Position numbers and translations under genes: made by a program. The notes below the pieces were generated by a model. It was not told the origin of the DNA. It saw nothing but the letters and a program-made list of their open reading frames with translations, and did not search any database. A DNA stretch of 64,000 bases from Enoplosus armatus (Eukaryota > Chordata > Actinopteri > Centrarchiformes > Enoplosidae): contig NC_092198.1 of the NCBI RefSeq assembly GCF_043641665.1, forward strand, positions 441,501 to 505,500. The letters run 5' to 3'. Shown piece by piece: positions 11,836 through 22,141 of the stretch (positions within the stretch are counted from its first letter, which is position 1; every line of letters starts with the position of its first letter).

Positions 11836-11841
11836 AATAAA
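11836..11841 (+). terminator. akap5: akap5 polyadenylation signal
   Basis: AATAAA about 360 bases after the akap5 stop, followed by a GT-rich stretch (CATGACGTGTTC, then CGTGTTTCAG). Confidence 0.55.
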
Positions 11842-11859
11842 CATGACGTGTTCCTCACC

Positions 11860-12340
11860 TGCCACTCACTCGTGTTTCAGTTTTATATGATTCTTTTGAA
11901 AAGAGAAGAAAGGAGAAAATTGTGTATTTAATAGCTGACCGAAGGTTTATTGATCTCTTACTTCTGCTTCTCCCAGAGAACCTTCAGACTCTCTGAAAGT
12001 TATTTCAGGAATCAAACTCGTCAATCAACTTAATTAATGACTAATGACTGGCGACGTCACACCGCTGTCAGTCTTCGTCAGCTGTCGACGTCTTCAAAGC
12101 AGCATGAAGACGATCAGACGAAACCTTTTAATGTGACAATAATAATCCTGAACTTTATTTAGCACCTTTTACATGTTAACACACAATGAACACAGATCGT
12201 GTATATAAATATTACGTATATATATTCTGTCACTCATTTCCTTACATTTATTAATTATTGTTTTTTTCTTTTGTTACTTAGCTGTTATTTTACTTAATTC
12301 TTTTTCTTGTGTCTGAATAAAAACCGGTTTATCTTTGAAG
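11860..12340. other. Convergent intergenic gap between akap5 and the mthfd1-type gene
   Basis: AT-rich DNA between two converging 3' ends. An AATAAA on the plus strand at 12316-12321 and one on the minus strand at 12347-12352 lie about 30 bp apart. No exon is seen. Confidence 0.5.
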
Positions 12341-12346
12341 TCAAAC

Positions 12347-12352
12347 TTTATT
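12347..12352 (-). terminator. mthfd1: mthfd1-type gene polyadenylation signal
   Basis: AATAAA on the minus strand (plus-strand TTTATT), about 375 bases beyond the stop codon at 12727-12729. Confidence 0.5.
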
Positions 12353-12726
12353 CATTCACATGTTGCAGCAGCACAAACAGACTGAAGAGACACGAAACTT
12401 CAAGTAAAATAAGTTTTAATTATTTTGATTATTTACATTAAACTACGCTACATCATATAAATGATTTGTGCAACTCATTAAACATTAAGAACGAATCAGT
12501 ACGTTCATCAGATATTTGGTCCCTTCCTGTTGACTTCAGGCCGCAGCAGGAAACAGCCGGTGCGTCTCCATGTTTCCATGACGACGGCCTCTGATCCCTG
12601 AACAAACAGAGGTGCCGCTGAAGATGTTTATTCTTCCTCCTTCAGCGCTGTAATATCTGGAGAGTGAAGCTGTGAGTTGATGTTTGCTCACGTGTTGAAA
12701 TGAAGGACGAGGAGGATCTCAGCGTT

Positions 12727-15527
12727 TCAACTTCTCAGCTGGTTCTTCAGGAGGAGACGCTGAGCGCTCTGCACCGTGTTCTGAAACAGAACCACCGTCA
12801 CGTCGTCACCAGAACCATTAACCCCCTGAGTCACAGATGTTCCTGATGTTTGAAGGATGACTGCCAGCGGTTCTCATATTAAACTGCAGCAGAACCTGAC
12901 TGACTGTTAATGAGGAAACGCAGATGGTTCCTCATGTGACCTCCACAGAGTCTGATGTAAAACGACGACTCATTCCATTTAAATATGCGTCTACGTACAT
13001 ATATACATAATAATGACCATGCAAACCGAAAAATACAATAAAATAAAGTACCTCCATGAGCATGGCCACCGTCATCGGCCCCACCCCTCCGGGAACAGGT
13101 GTGATAAATCCTGCTCTCTGATTGGCTGAGGCGTAGTGGACGTCTCCGACGACCCGTTTCCCGCTCGCCTTCGTCTCATCTGTCAGAGACGAACAAAAAC
13201 TTCTTTATAAAAAATCAGATATCAGAGTTTATACTTTGTTTATTAGATATTATTAAACATAAACATATTAATATATATATGTAATAAACAGAAACTGCAT
13301 CCAATCGTCTCCTCAGAAAAACACACATGAAACACTTCACACGCCTCCACATCTGCACCAATGAGATTCAATAAGGGCCCTGATTGGTCAGTAGGTGTAC
13401 TGTATTTCCACTGTTACTGCAGTATGATGTAGTACCAGATGTAGTACCAGATGTAGTGTCAGATGTAGTGTCAGATGTAGTACCAGATGTAGAATCAGAT
13501 GTAGTTCCAGATGTAGTATCAGATGTAGTACCAGATGTAGTGTCAGATGTAGTACCGGATGTAGTACCAGATGTAGTGTCAGATGTAGTACCGGATGTAG
13601 TGTCACATGTAGTACCGGATGTAGTGTCAGATGTAGTACCAGATGTAGTACCAGATGTAGTATCTGATGTAGTGTCAGATGTAGTACCAGATGTAGTACC
13701 AGATGTAGTGTCAGATGTAGTACCAGATGTAGTATCAAATGTAGTACCAGATGTAGTGTCAGATGTAGTTCCGGATGTAGTTCCGGATGTAGTGTCAGAT
13801 GTAGTACCGGATGTAGTGTCAGCTGTAGTACCGGATGTAGTACCAGATGTAGTGTCAGATGTAGTACCGGATGTAGTACCAGATGTAGTGTCAGCTGTAG
13901 TACCGGATGTAGTACCAGATGTAGTGTCAGCTGTAGTACCAGATGTAGTACCAGATGTAGTGTCAGATGTAGTACCGGATGTAGTACCAGATGTAGTGTC
14001 AGCTGTAGTACCAGATGTAGTACCAGATGTAGTGTCAGATGTAGTACCGGATGTAGTACCAGATGTAGTGTCAGCTGTAGTACCGGATGTAGTACCAGAT
14101 GTAGTGTCAGCTGTAGTACCAGATGTAGTACCAGATGTAGTGTCAGATGTAGTACCGGATGTAGTACCAGATGTAGTGTCAGCTGTAGTACCGGATGTAG
14201 TACCAGATGTAGTGTCAGCTGTAGTACCGGATGTAGTACCAGATGTAGTGTCAGATGTAGTACCGGATGTAGTACCAGATGTAGTGTCAGCTGTAGTACC
14301 AGCTGTAGTACCAGCTGTAGTACCAGATGTAGTGTCAGCTGTAGTACCGGATGTAGTACCAGATGTAGTGTCAGATGTAGTACCGGATGTAGTACCAGAT
14401 GTAGTGTCAGCTGTAGTACCAGATGTAGTACCAGATGTAGTGTCAGCTGTAGTACTGGATGTAGTACCAGATGTAGTGTCAGATGTAGTACCGGATGTAG
14501 TACCAGATGTAGTGTCAGCTGTAGTACTGGATGTAGTACCAGATGTAGTGTCAGATGTAGTACCGGATGTAGTATCGGTGCGTACCTGGTATGTGGTTGA
14601 TCCCACAGTCGATGACCACCGCTCCCTCCTTCACCCACTCTCCTCTCACCATCTCGGCTCTCCCTGCCCCCACCACCAGTATGTCTGCCCGGCCCACCTG
14701 CAGACAGGAAACGCATCATCAGACACACAGGAAACGCATCATCAGACACACAGGAAACGCATCATCAGTGTTGAGGTGAGGGACGTCACCTGGACAGGTA
14801 GGTCTGGTGTCTTGGAGTGACAGGTGGTCACTGTGGCGTGGTTCCACAGCAGCAGGTCATGCATCGGTGCTCCGACGATCTTACTGCGACCAATCACAAC
14901 CGCATGTTTCCCCGCCACAGACACACCTGCACAGGAACAGGAAGTCACAGGTGAGATATTTGTGTGTACGTTACATCAACACATATGAACACAGTTTATT
15001 TCTGCCTCTCCGCCCCCCCCTCTCAGACAGTCCCACGTCCTGCATCTCTGTGAAGCCTTGTTGCCATCCTGCACCTGTCCACCAGATGCCCTCGGACTCC
15101 CCATCGATCCTGCTCACCTGTGTCTCATTCCCCGATCACAGAGTGAGTCCCTAAACCAGCTCCTGGTCCCCCGTCTGTGAAGATCTCTGTTCCATCCAAA
15201 TGTTGCTCTGATAACTTCAATTAGCTGGGAGCTGACTGGGCTTCTGGATGTGTGTACCTACACCCTGTCTGTCTCCTGTTTGTCTCCTGTCTGTCTGTCT
15301 CCTGTCTGTCTCCTGTTTGTCTCCTGTCTGTCTGTCGTCTGTCTGCAGTGTCCTCATGGATGGACAGACAACCATCACTGATCACTGTGAGACTGAAGGA
15401 AACTTAAAAACAGGAGGATTCTCAGGGAAACTCTGCAGTTAGAAGGAGCTTCGTTCTTCTCAGATTTCTTCTCTGTGTTCAGATTTGACTGAATTATAAC
15501 TCTGAGAAGAAGAGAGTGATTTCTGAA

Positions 15528-15587
<60 letters not shown>

Positions 15588-15689
15588 CCTGTCTGCCTGA
15601 TGAGCTCCATGCAGCCGTTGGGGGTGCAGGGGATGAAACAGTCGTTCAGATCACCTCGAGACAACTTCCCTGCATTAATACAGCTCAGA

Positions 15690-15729
<40 letters not shown>

Positions 15730-17879
15730 TAAATACTGTATGTCTTAATAAGAAGAATGAAGAAGTGCTGTGGTGGAAAAGACAAATGTCAATAATATAT
15801 AGAAATTGACATAAGAGGATTACTCAGTGTTGTTAAAGCAGCAGGTCAGCAGATCAAAAACTCTCCAGGACAAAAGGACATGAAAAGAAGGAGAAGAAGA
15901 CGGGCTTCCTGTGAAGACTCACCCGTCCACGTCTTTCTCTGGAGAGACGGCGTTGGTGACGAGCTCGGCGTCGATGGGGTTAACAGAGTCCAGAGGCAGC
16001 TGGACGATCAGACCGTGGACAGACAGGTTCTGGTTAACAGACATGATGCTCCGCAGGACCTGCAGGACGACAGGAAACAGGAGACAGTCAGAGCTGCACC
16101 TTCGTCACTGCTGGAGGTCATCAGGTTCATCACAGACCTCGTCCTGCGTCGCTGAGTTCGGCAGCCTCACGTGTTTCGCATCGATTCCAATCTGCAGACG
16201 AGAAACTGAAAGTGTTATCAAAGCTGCACTAATCAACATTATATCAACGTTATATCAACATTATATCAACGTTACATCAATGTTATATCAACATTATATC
16301 AACGTTACGTCAATGTTATATCAACATTATATCAACGTTATATCAACATTATATCAACGTTACATCAATGTTATATCAACATTATATCAACGTTACATCA
16401 ATGTTATATCAACATTATATCAACTATATATGACCATCAGCCTCTGTCCATCGCATTAACTCCACATCCAGACTTTTCTCTTGTAAAAACACTTCTGATG
16501 AAACAAAGCTCTCATGTTTGACTCGTCTTGGTTTCTTTTTAAATACGAAGTGAGCTCATTGCTGCCTCTTGTGGTTGAAGGGGAACAAATACCCAGTACG
16601 ACCACCAACAGTATCTTATTATTTATTCATGTTTAATCTGATTGAAGGATGAGGACCAACTGGTTGGTCTGTACATAAATCAAAGACCTCACAAATATGT
16701 AGTTTCATGTTTAAAAGGCTCAGTCATTCCCTCAAACAGCTGCTCGCTGTAGTTTTCATCAAACTAACAGGAGGAAATAATGCATCTGTTGGGGACTATT
16801 TTCAGCGGCGGATGAATCCACATGTGGAGCTCTAGTGAGTGTTTGTGGCAGCAGGACGGTGTGTGTGGGACTGAGTCCAGATAAACTACAGTGTGTGTGT
16901 TCATGGTGATGAAGGAACCCAGTGACACAGTGAGGCTCACTGATGAGTTTTAATAATAATATTGATAATAATAATAGTAATAATAAGAAGGCTGTGATAC
17001 ACACACAACACACAAACATTCACAGCTCCTCCTGTTCTCTGGTTTGTTTCTCACCTCGGCTGCTGCCTTCAGTTTGGTGCTGATGTAGAGGTTGGAGTCG
17101 TCTCTGTCTCCCACCTGAAACACAGTTCAACACCTTCAGACCACATATGAGCCCTGTCCTCCCACACACACACACACACACACACACACGCTCTGTGATG
17201 TCACAGCTCTAACGAGGCCGCTCGTTAAGCCTCCTGACTGAGCGTGGGCGGAGCCTCGTGGTGTTTGTCCACAGGTGACTGTAGTGATGATGAAGATGAA
17301 GGCACTCTGACAATAATCACAACTACGGTAAGTATGGAGGGTCAAATCTTTACAACAGACAGACTGAACTCGTCTGTCTCTGTTGATCTGACTGTTGTGA
17401 TGTCATCACGTCCTCAGACAGGAAGTTGACTCTGCAGGTTCAGGGCGGTCTGACCGGTTCAGGTTTTGGTTTGGAGGGTTAAAGGTTTGTTATCAGAGTT
17501 CCTGAGAAGACGAGCAGCTGCAGTAAACACAGCAGGTTCAGACCAGTTTCACTAACCACTGAATGTATGTCCTCACCTGTAAGACCACCAGACCTGGTCT
17601 GAACCCTGAGAACTGACTCCTCATCTTCTCCACCTCCTTCTTCAGCCTCTCCCTCACCAACCTGCTCACACACAGACCCAGGATCAGTTCTCAAAGCTCA
17701 AACTTGTTTAACCCCAGGTCCCATCCTGTCTGGTCCGACTGGGGAGACTGGGACAAACTGGAATGTGGACTGACTCACTTGGACGTCTTGTTGCCAGAGA
17801 CGATGGTTGCCATGGAGCGCCTGCTTCCTTGGCAACAAGATGCCCCAAGACGGAGCGAGAGGCCGGCCAAGGATAACAT
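12727..17879 (-). CDS. mthfd1: MTHFD1-type methylene-THF dehydrogenase/cyclohydrolase without the synthetase domain
   Basis: Ten coding exons on the minus strand, in gene order: 17879-17779, 17661-17577, 17114-17055, 16191-16138, 16059-15923, 15689-15589, 14926-14790, 14697-14586, 13179-13052 and 12780-12727. They total 969 nt (322 aa plus stop), with GT..AG borders and matching phases throughout. Family role: interconversion of methylene-, methenyl- and formyl-tetrahydrofolate in one-carbon metabolism. Catalytic motifs are kept: [12 protein letters not shown] (Tyr and Lys), [17 protein letters not shown] (Asp), [20 protein letters not shown] (NADP loop) and [16 protein letters not shown]. 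The loop lacks the insert of NAD-dependent MTHFD2, so it is MTHFD1-like. Odd: the protein stops 17 residues after MLME, so the whole formyl-THF synthetase domain is absent. The first 22 residues are Arg/Ser/Leu-rich with no acidic residue, like a mitochondrial presequence; Met23 (MATIVSG) lines up with the start of cytosolic MTHFD1. Synteny with zbtb25/akap5 favours MTHFD1 over MTHFD2. Confidence 0.92.
13424..14576. repeat. 12-bp minisatellite filling mthfd1-type intron 8
   Basis: About 96 tandem copies of GATGTAGTACCA and variants (GTGTCA, ACCGG, GCTGTAG). The variants alternate in a higher order of 36 and 72 bp. As the unit is a multiple of three, several frames stay open on both strands ([24 protein letters not shown]), which creates false ORFs of 400-480 codons. 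The array ends about 10 nt from the donor of the exon 14586-14697. Confidence 0.95.
15339..15437. repeat. Dispersed ~95-bp repeat, copy 1
   Basis: From CTGTCTGCAGTGTCCTCATG to TCTGCAG, this segment is about 90% identical by eye to 61364-61463, 46 kb away. Shared blocks include GGACAGACAACCATCACTGA and CTGAAGGAAACTT. Family unknown. Confidence 0.7.
15531..15586. repeat. (TG)28 microsatellite
   Basis: Pure (TG)28. In the mthfd1-type transcript (minus strand) it reads (CA)28 and begins right after the donor of exon 15589-15689. Confidence 0.97.
15692..15727. repeat. (AC)18 microsatellite
   Basis: In the mthfd1-type transcript this reads (GU)18 and directly abuts the UAG acceptor of exon 15589-15689, taking the place of a normal polypyrimidine tract. 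Confidence 0.97.
16212..16428. repeat. Tandem repeat, ATATCAACATT / ATATCAACGTT units
   Basis: About 18 copies of a 12-bp unit (TTATATCAACAT, TTATATCAACGT, TTACATCAATGT) in the mthfd1-type intron between exons 17055-17114 and 16138-16191. Confidence 0.9.
16440..17054. other. Rest of mthfd1-type intron 3
   Basis: Noncoding intron sequence with an ATT/ATA simple run (about 16945-16990). Nothing else is recognised. Confidence 0.5.
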
Positions 17880-17883
17880 GTCT

Positions 17884-18030
17884 GGGGGGGGGGGGGGCAG
17901 AGACAGAGAGAGAGACAGACAGAGAGAGAGAGACAGAGAGACACAGAGAGAGAGACAGAGAGACAGAGAGACACAGAGAGAGAGACAGAGAGAGACAGAC
18001 AGAGAGAGACAGACAGAGAGAGAGAGATTT
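17884..18030. repeat. Poly-G followed by (GAGACA)n purine tract
   Basis: A G-run at about 17885-17898, then GAGAGACAGA repeats to 18030. In the mthfd1-type transcript this is a long CU tract, then a C-run, then CAG, directly before the exon with the ATG. It can act as an extreme polypyrimidine tract for the acceptor at 17882-17884. Confidence 0.9.
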
Positions 18031-18519
18031 TGATTTTTACAAAAACACTTCATTGACATACTTCTCATATTTACAGACAATTCAATAAAGTGCTCATTTG
18101 TGCAGTTCTTTGTTATGTATTTAAAAATAAGTTATCCAGTAAAAACGTGCAAAATGCAATTCGTCCACAGTCGAATTGGAGCCACAGTCTGGCCCTGATG
18201 TTACAGAGCCAGACTGACCTGGCCTCCTGTCCCTCCCGGTTCTCCCCCCGGTTCTTCCTGCTCACATATATGGCCATCTTTGCTTCTCCTGAGAGGAAGT
18301 TTAGGAGCTGCCACTTCTCTCTGTTTATTTTTCTGTAGCCAGCTCCCATAATAAAAACACTCTGAGAAAACTTCACACCAAAGAGACTAAAAACCAACGT
18401 CAGAAGAGTGAAGAACTCCGTGAGTCTCTGACACTCAGTAAAAACATGGAAAACAGTCTCGCAGAGATCACAGAATGGACACTTGTGAAAAACAGCAGGA
18501 TTAAGAACAGAAATAAAAA

Positions 18520-19935
18520 CACCTGAAACACCTGAGGCACCTGAAACACCTGAGGCACCTGAGGCACCTGAAACACCTGAAGCACCTGAAACACCTGAGG
18601 CACCTGAAACACCTGAAGCACCTGAAACACCTGAGGCACCTGAAACACCTGAAGCACCTGAAACACCTGAAACATCTGAAACATCTGAAACACCTGAAAC
18701 ACCTGAAGCACCTGAAACACCTGAAGCACCTGAAACACCGAAACACCTGAAGCACCTGAAACATCTGAAACACCTGAGGCACCTGAAGCACCTGAAACAC
18801 CGGAGGCACCTGAAGCACCTGAAACATCTGAAACACCTGAAACACCTGAAGCACCTGAAACACCTGAGGCACCTGAAGCACCTGAAACATCTGAAACACC
18901 TGAAACACCTTAAGCACCTGAAACACCTGAAACACCTGAAGCACCTGAAACATCTGAAACACCTGAAACACCTGAAACACCTGAGGCACCTGAAGCACCT
19001 GAAACATCTGAAACACCTGAAACATCTGAAACACCTGAAACACCTGAAGCACCTGAAACACCGAAACACCTGAGGCACCTGAAACATCTGAAACACCTGA
19101 GGCACCTGAAGCACCTGAAACACCTCAAACACCGGAGGCACCTGAAGCACCTGAAACATCTGAAACACCTGAAACACCTGAAGCGCCTGAAACACCCGAG
19201 GCACCTGAAGCACCTGAAACATCTGAAACACCTGAAACACCTGAAGCACCTGAAACACCTGAAACACCTGAAGCACCTGAAACATCTGAAACACCTGAAA
19301 CACCTGAAGCACCTGAAACATCTGAACACCTGAAGCACCTGAAACACCTGAAACATCTGAGGCACCTGAAACACCTGAAGCACCTGAAACACCTAAAACA
19401 CCTGAAACACCTGAAGCACCTGAAACACCTGAAGCACCTGAAGCACCTGAAACACCTGAAACATCTGAAACACCTGAAGCACCTGAAACACCTGAAGCAC
19501 CTGAAACACCTGAAACACCTGAGGCACCTGAAACACCTGAAGCACCTGAAACACCTGAAGCACCTGAAGGACCTGAAACACCTGAAGCACCTGAAACACC
19601 AGAAACACTTGAAGCACCTGAAGGACCTGAAACACCTGAAGCACCTGAACCATCTGAAACACCTGAAACACCTGAAGCACCTGAAACACCTGAAACACCT
19701 GAAGCCCCTGAAACACCAGAAACACCTGAAGCACCTGAAGCACCTGAAACACCTGAAACACCTGAAGCACCTGAAACACCTGAAACACCTGAAGCCCCGA
19801 AACACCAGAAACACCTGAAACACCTGAAGCACCTGAAACACCTGAAACACCTGAAGCACCTGAAACACCTGAAACACCTGAAGCCCCTGAAACACCAGAA
19901 ACACCTGAAACACCTGAAGCACCTGAAGCACCTGA
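18520..19935. repeat. 9-bp minisatellite (ACACCTGAA) in mthfd1-type intron 1
   Basis: About 155 tandem units of ACACCTGAA / GCACCTGAA / ACATCTGAA with a few single-base slips that shift frame. Each full unit contains CACCTG, an E-box. On the transcript strand the unit reads TTCAGGTGT. The long ORFs on the minus strand (FRCFRC, VFQVLQ, GVSGAS patterns) are frames of this array, not genes. Confidence 0.95.
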
Positions 19936-20726
19936 CTCTTTAACGTTAATATATTTAACAAATCGTCTGCAGTGACTTGAGACGCGACATCATTATAAAG
20001 TCACTTTAGCCGTCAGATAAATGTAGTGCAGTAGAAGTATAAAGTAGCTTAACATGGAAATACTCAAGTTAAGTACAAGTACCTCATAAGTACAGTACCT
20101 GAGTTAGTTACTTTCCACCACTGCAGACAAACAACACACCGACTGTAACTGACATGATGTGAATGAAGCTCATTATAGACTTTTAAACTTTCTTAACTTC
20201 ACTTTTTGTCTTTTATTCAGCATGAACTCTGCGGGACATCTGACTTCTCATTTTGTCAATTTAATAAAGTATAAAGCTGCCAGGAACCAAAATACAAGAA
20301 AGAAATAAAAATGATAATCACTCAACATACTATTACAGAACAGTTCACGGCTGTTAAAATATAGTTTGTGGTCTTCAGATATAAATGAGATGTCCCACTG
20401 GTTCTCTCTGCTTGTATAGATATATTAATAACGTGACGTTACTTTAAAGAAAACATGCTCAGTGATGAACAGATGAAGCAACTTGTCACCCAGTAACACA
20501 GTTTAACATGTTAATCATTAAAAACTGTTTTATAAACTAACTCTTAATAAACCAACGGACTCGTCTCTTTCTGAGTCACACGAACACAAATGTGTCTGCA
20601 GCTTCATCTCTTCGCCACGTTAACAAACAGCAGCTGGAAAAGTTTCCCATGATTCATCTGTGCAGCTGCAGACACATGAAGACGTGCTTAATAACCAGAT
20701 TTAATGCGGCTGCAAACAAACAGAAA
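19936..20726. other. Rest of mthfd1-type intron 1
   Basis: AT-rich noncoding DNA with an (AAG)n run at about 20727-20750 at its end. No exon motif is seen. Confidence 0.45.
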
Positions 20727-20761
20727 AAGAAGAAGAAGAAGAAGAAGAAGCAACAACTTAC

Positions 20762-20815
20762 CTGAGAGACGAACAGAAAACTACTGACACACCGCTGCAG
20801 GAGTGTGTGTGTGTA
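20762..20815 (-). promoter_or_regulatory. mthfd1: Candidate noncoding first exon of the mthfd1-type gene
   Basis: On the minus strand, a short stretch ends in CGTCTCTCAG followed by a near-perfect donor GTAAGT (plus 20756-20761). Joined to the acceptor at 17882-17884 it gives ...CTCTCAG|ACATG, with an in-frame TAG upstream. This would make ATG 17879 the first start codon of its frame and supports the presequence. The 5' limit and promoter are not visible (no TATA). Confidence 0.45.
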
Positions 20816-21124
20816 ATGTTTGTACAGTCATGTCTCTGTGGGTAGTTCTCTGAGTGTATGGAAGCTCATTAGTGACAAAAATACTCAAAGCAAACTTTAA
20901 TGTTGATCAACCTGCAGGTTTCCATCAAAATTTTAACCAAATTTCCTGAAAATCAGCAAAAGAAAATGTGAACTAATGTGCATTGTGTACTTTGTCGTAT
21001 TTTACTTACCAAGTTTTAAACCCCCCAATCGTAAAAACGTTTTCACGGCTAATTTTCATATAAGAATAAGAATATAAAATTGTTAAAATGTGATTATATT
21101 GTGTATGTGGGCAGTGCAATGGTT

Positions 21125-21350
21125 CATTACTCAATTTTCAATTCAATTCAATTCAATTTTATTTATATAGCACCAAATCACAACAAAAGTCATCTCATGA
21201 CACTTTACAAATAGAGCAGGTCCAGACCGACTCTCTAACTCTCTATAATGTTATTACAGAGACCCAACAGTTCCCACCATGAGAAGCACTTTGGCGACAG
21301 AGGAGAGGAAAAACTTCCTTTTAAGAGGCAGAAACCTCGAGCAGAACCAG
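21125..21350 (+). repeat. Teleost interspersed repeat (ATTCAATTTTATTTATATAG)
   Basis: Begins with ATTCAATTCAATTCAATTTT, then TTATATAGCACCAAATCACA, CAGAGACCCAACAGTTCCC, and ends with AAAAACTTCCTTTTAAGAGG and GCAGAAACCTCGAGCAGAAC. I recognise it as a very common fish repeat; its class (SINE or LINE tail) is not certain. A fragment lies at 1790-1920. Confidence 0.8.
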
Positions 21351-21357
21351 ACTGTAG

Positions 21358-21530
21358 GTGGGAGAGAGAGGGAGAGAGAGAGAGACATAGAGAGGGAGGG
21401 AGAAAGAGAGAGGGGGAGACACAGATAGACAGACAGAAAGAGACAGAGAGAGAGATAGACGTAGAGACACAGATAGACAGACCGACAGACAGACCGACAG
21501 ACAGACGGACAGACGGACAGACAGACAGGC
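21358..21530. repeat. GA-rich simple repeat, then (GACA)n
   Basis: Runs of GGGAGAGAGA, GAGACACAGATAGACAGACA and GACCGACAGACAGAC. The region after it (21540-21950) is AT-rich noncoding DNA. Confidence 0.9.
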
Positions 21531-21955
21531 AGAGATGTATGGCAGCACTAGCAGTAGAAATAGCAGCTATAATTATAATAATAATGGAAATATGACTGAT
21601 AATAGTAGTTACAGCTGTAATAATAGCTGAGATTAATTATAGCAATAACAGCTTTAATAGTAACAGAACTACGACTAAACATAATAACTGTAGTGATGAG
21701 AGTCAGGCAGGCCCATGGCAGCAGCAGCCAGGTGTCCCAGACTCCTCGAACAACTCACATACAAACACAACACCTGCTTCAATCTACCTGACTAACAAAT
21801 CCAGTAATTATAATTAGTAACATGGAAAATGTAATATTTTAAATGTGAACTGAGTATAAAGTATAACTTAGAAAACAGACATACTCTAATAAAGTACAGG
21901 TAAGCTTGAATTAGCTTTGAGCTCAGTCAGTGTTTTGACACTAATGTGCTTCCAT

Positions 21956-21956
<1 letters not shown>

Positions 21957-22006
<50 letters not shown>

Positions 22007-22042
22007 TGTGTGTGTGTGTGTGTGTATTGCCTCACATGTTAT

Positions 22043-22075
<33 letters not shown>

Positions 22076-22089
22076 GCCTCACATGTTAT

Positions 22090-22140
<51 letters not shown>
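21957..22140. repeat. Compound (TG)n microsatellite
   Basis: Three (TG)n blocks separated by two exact copies of a spacer, TTGCCTCACATGTTATCAG, showing that block plus spacer was duplicated as a unit. Confidence 0.95.

Positions 22141-22141
<1 letters not shown>

Noticed and set aside
13368..14820. Long ORFs of 412-478 codons on both strands ([24 protein letters not shown] patterns)
   Set aside because: They are reading frames of the 12-bp minisatellite; unit length divisible by three keeps all frames open. The region is an intron of the mthfd1-type gene.
15880..16459. Plus-strand ORFs of 91 and 182 codons
   Set aside because: They are antisense to mthfd1-type exons and run into the ATATCAAC repeat.
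18113..19961. Minus-strand ORFs up to 402 codons (FRCFRC, VFQVLQ, GVSGAS)
   Set aside because: Frames of the 9-bp CACCTGAA array; no start context, domain or homologue.
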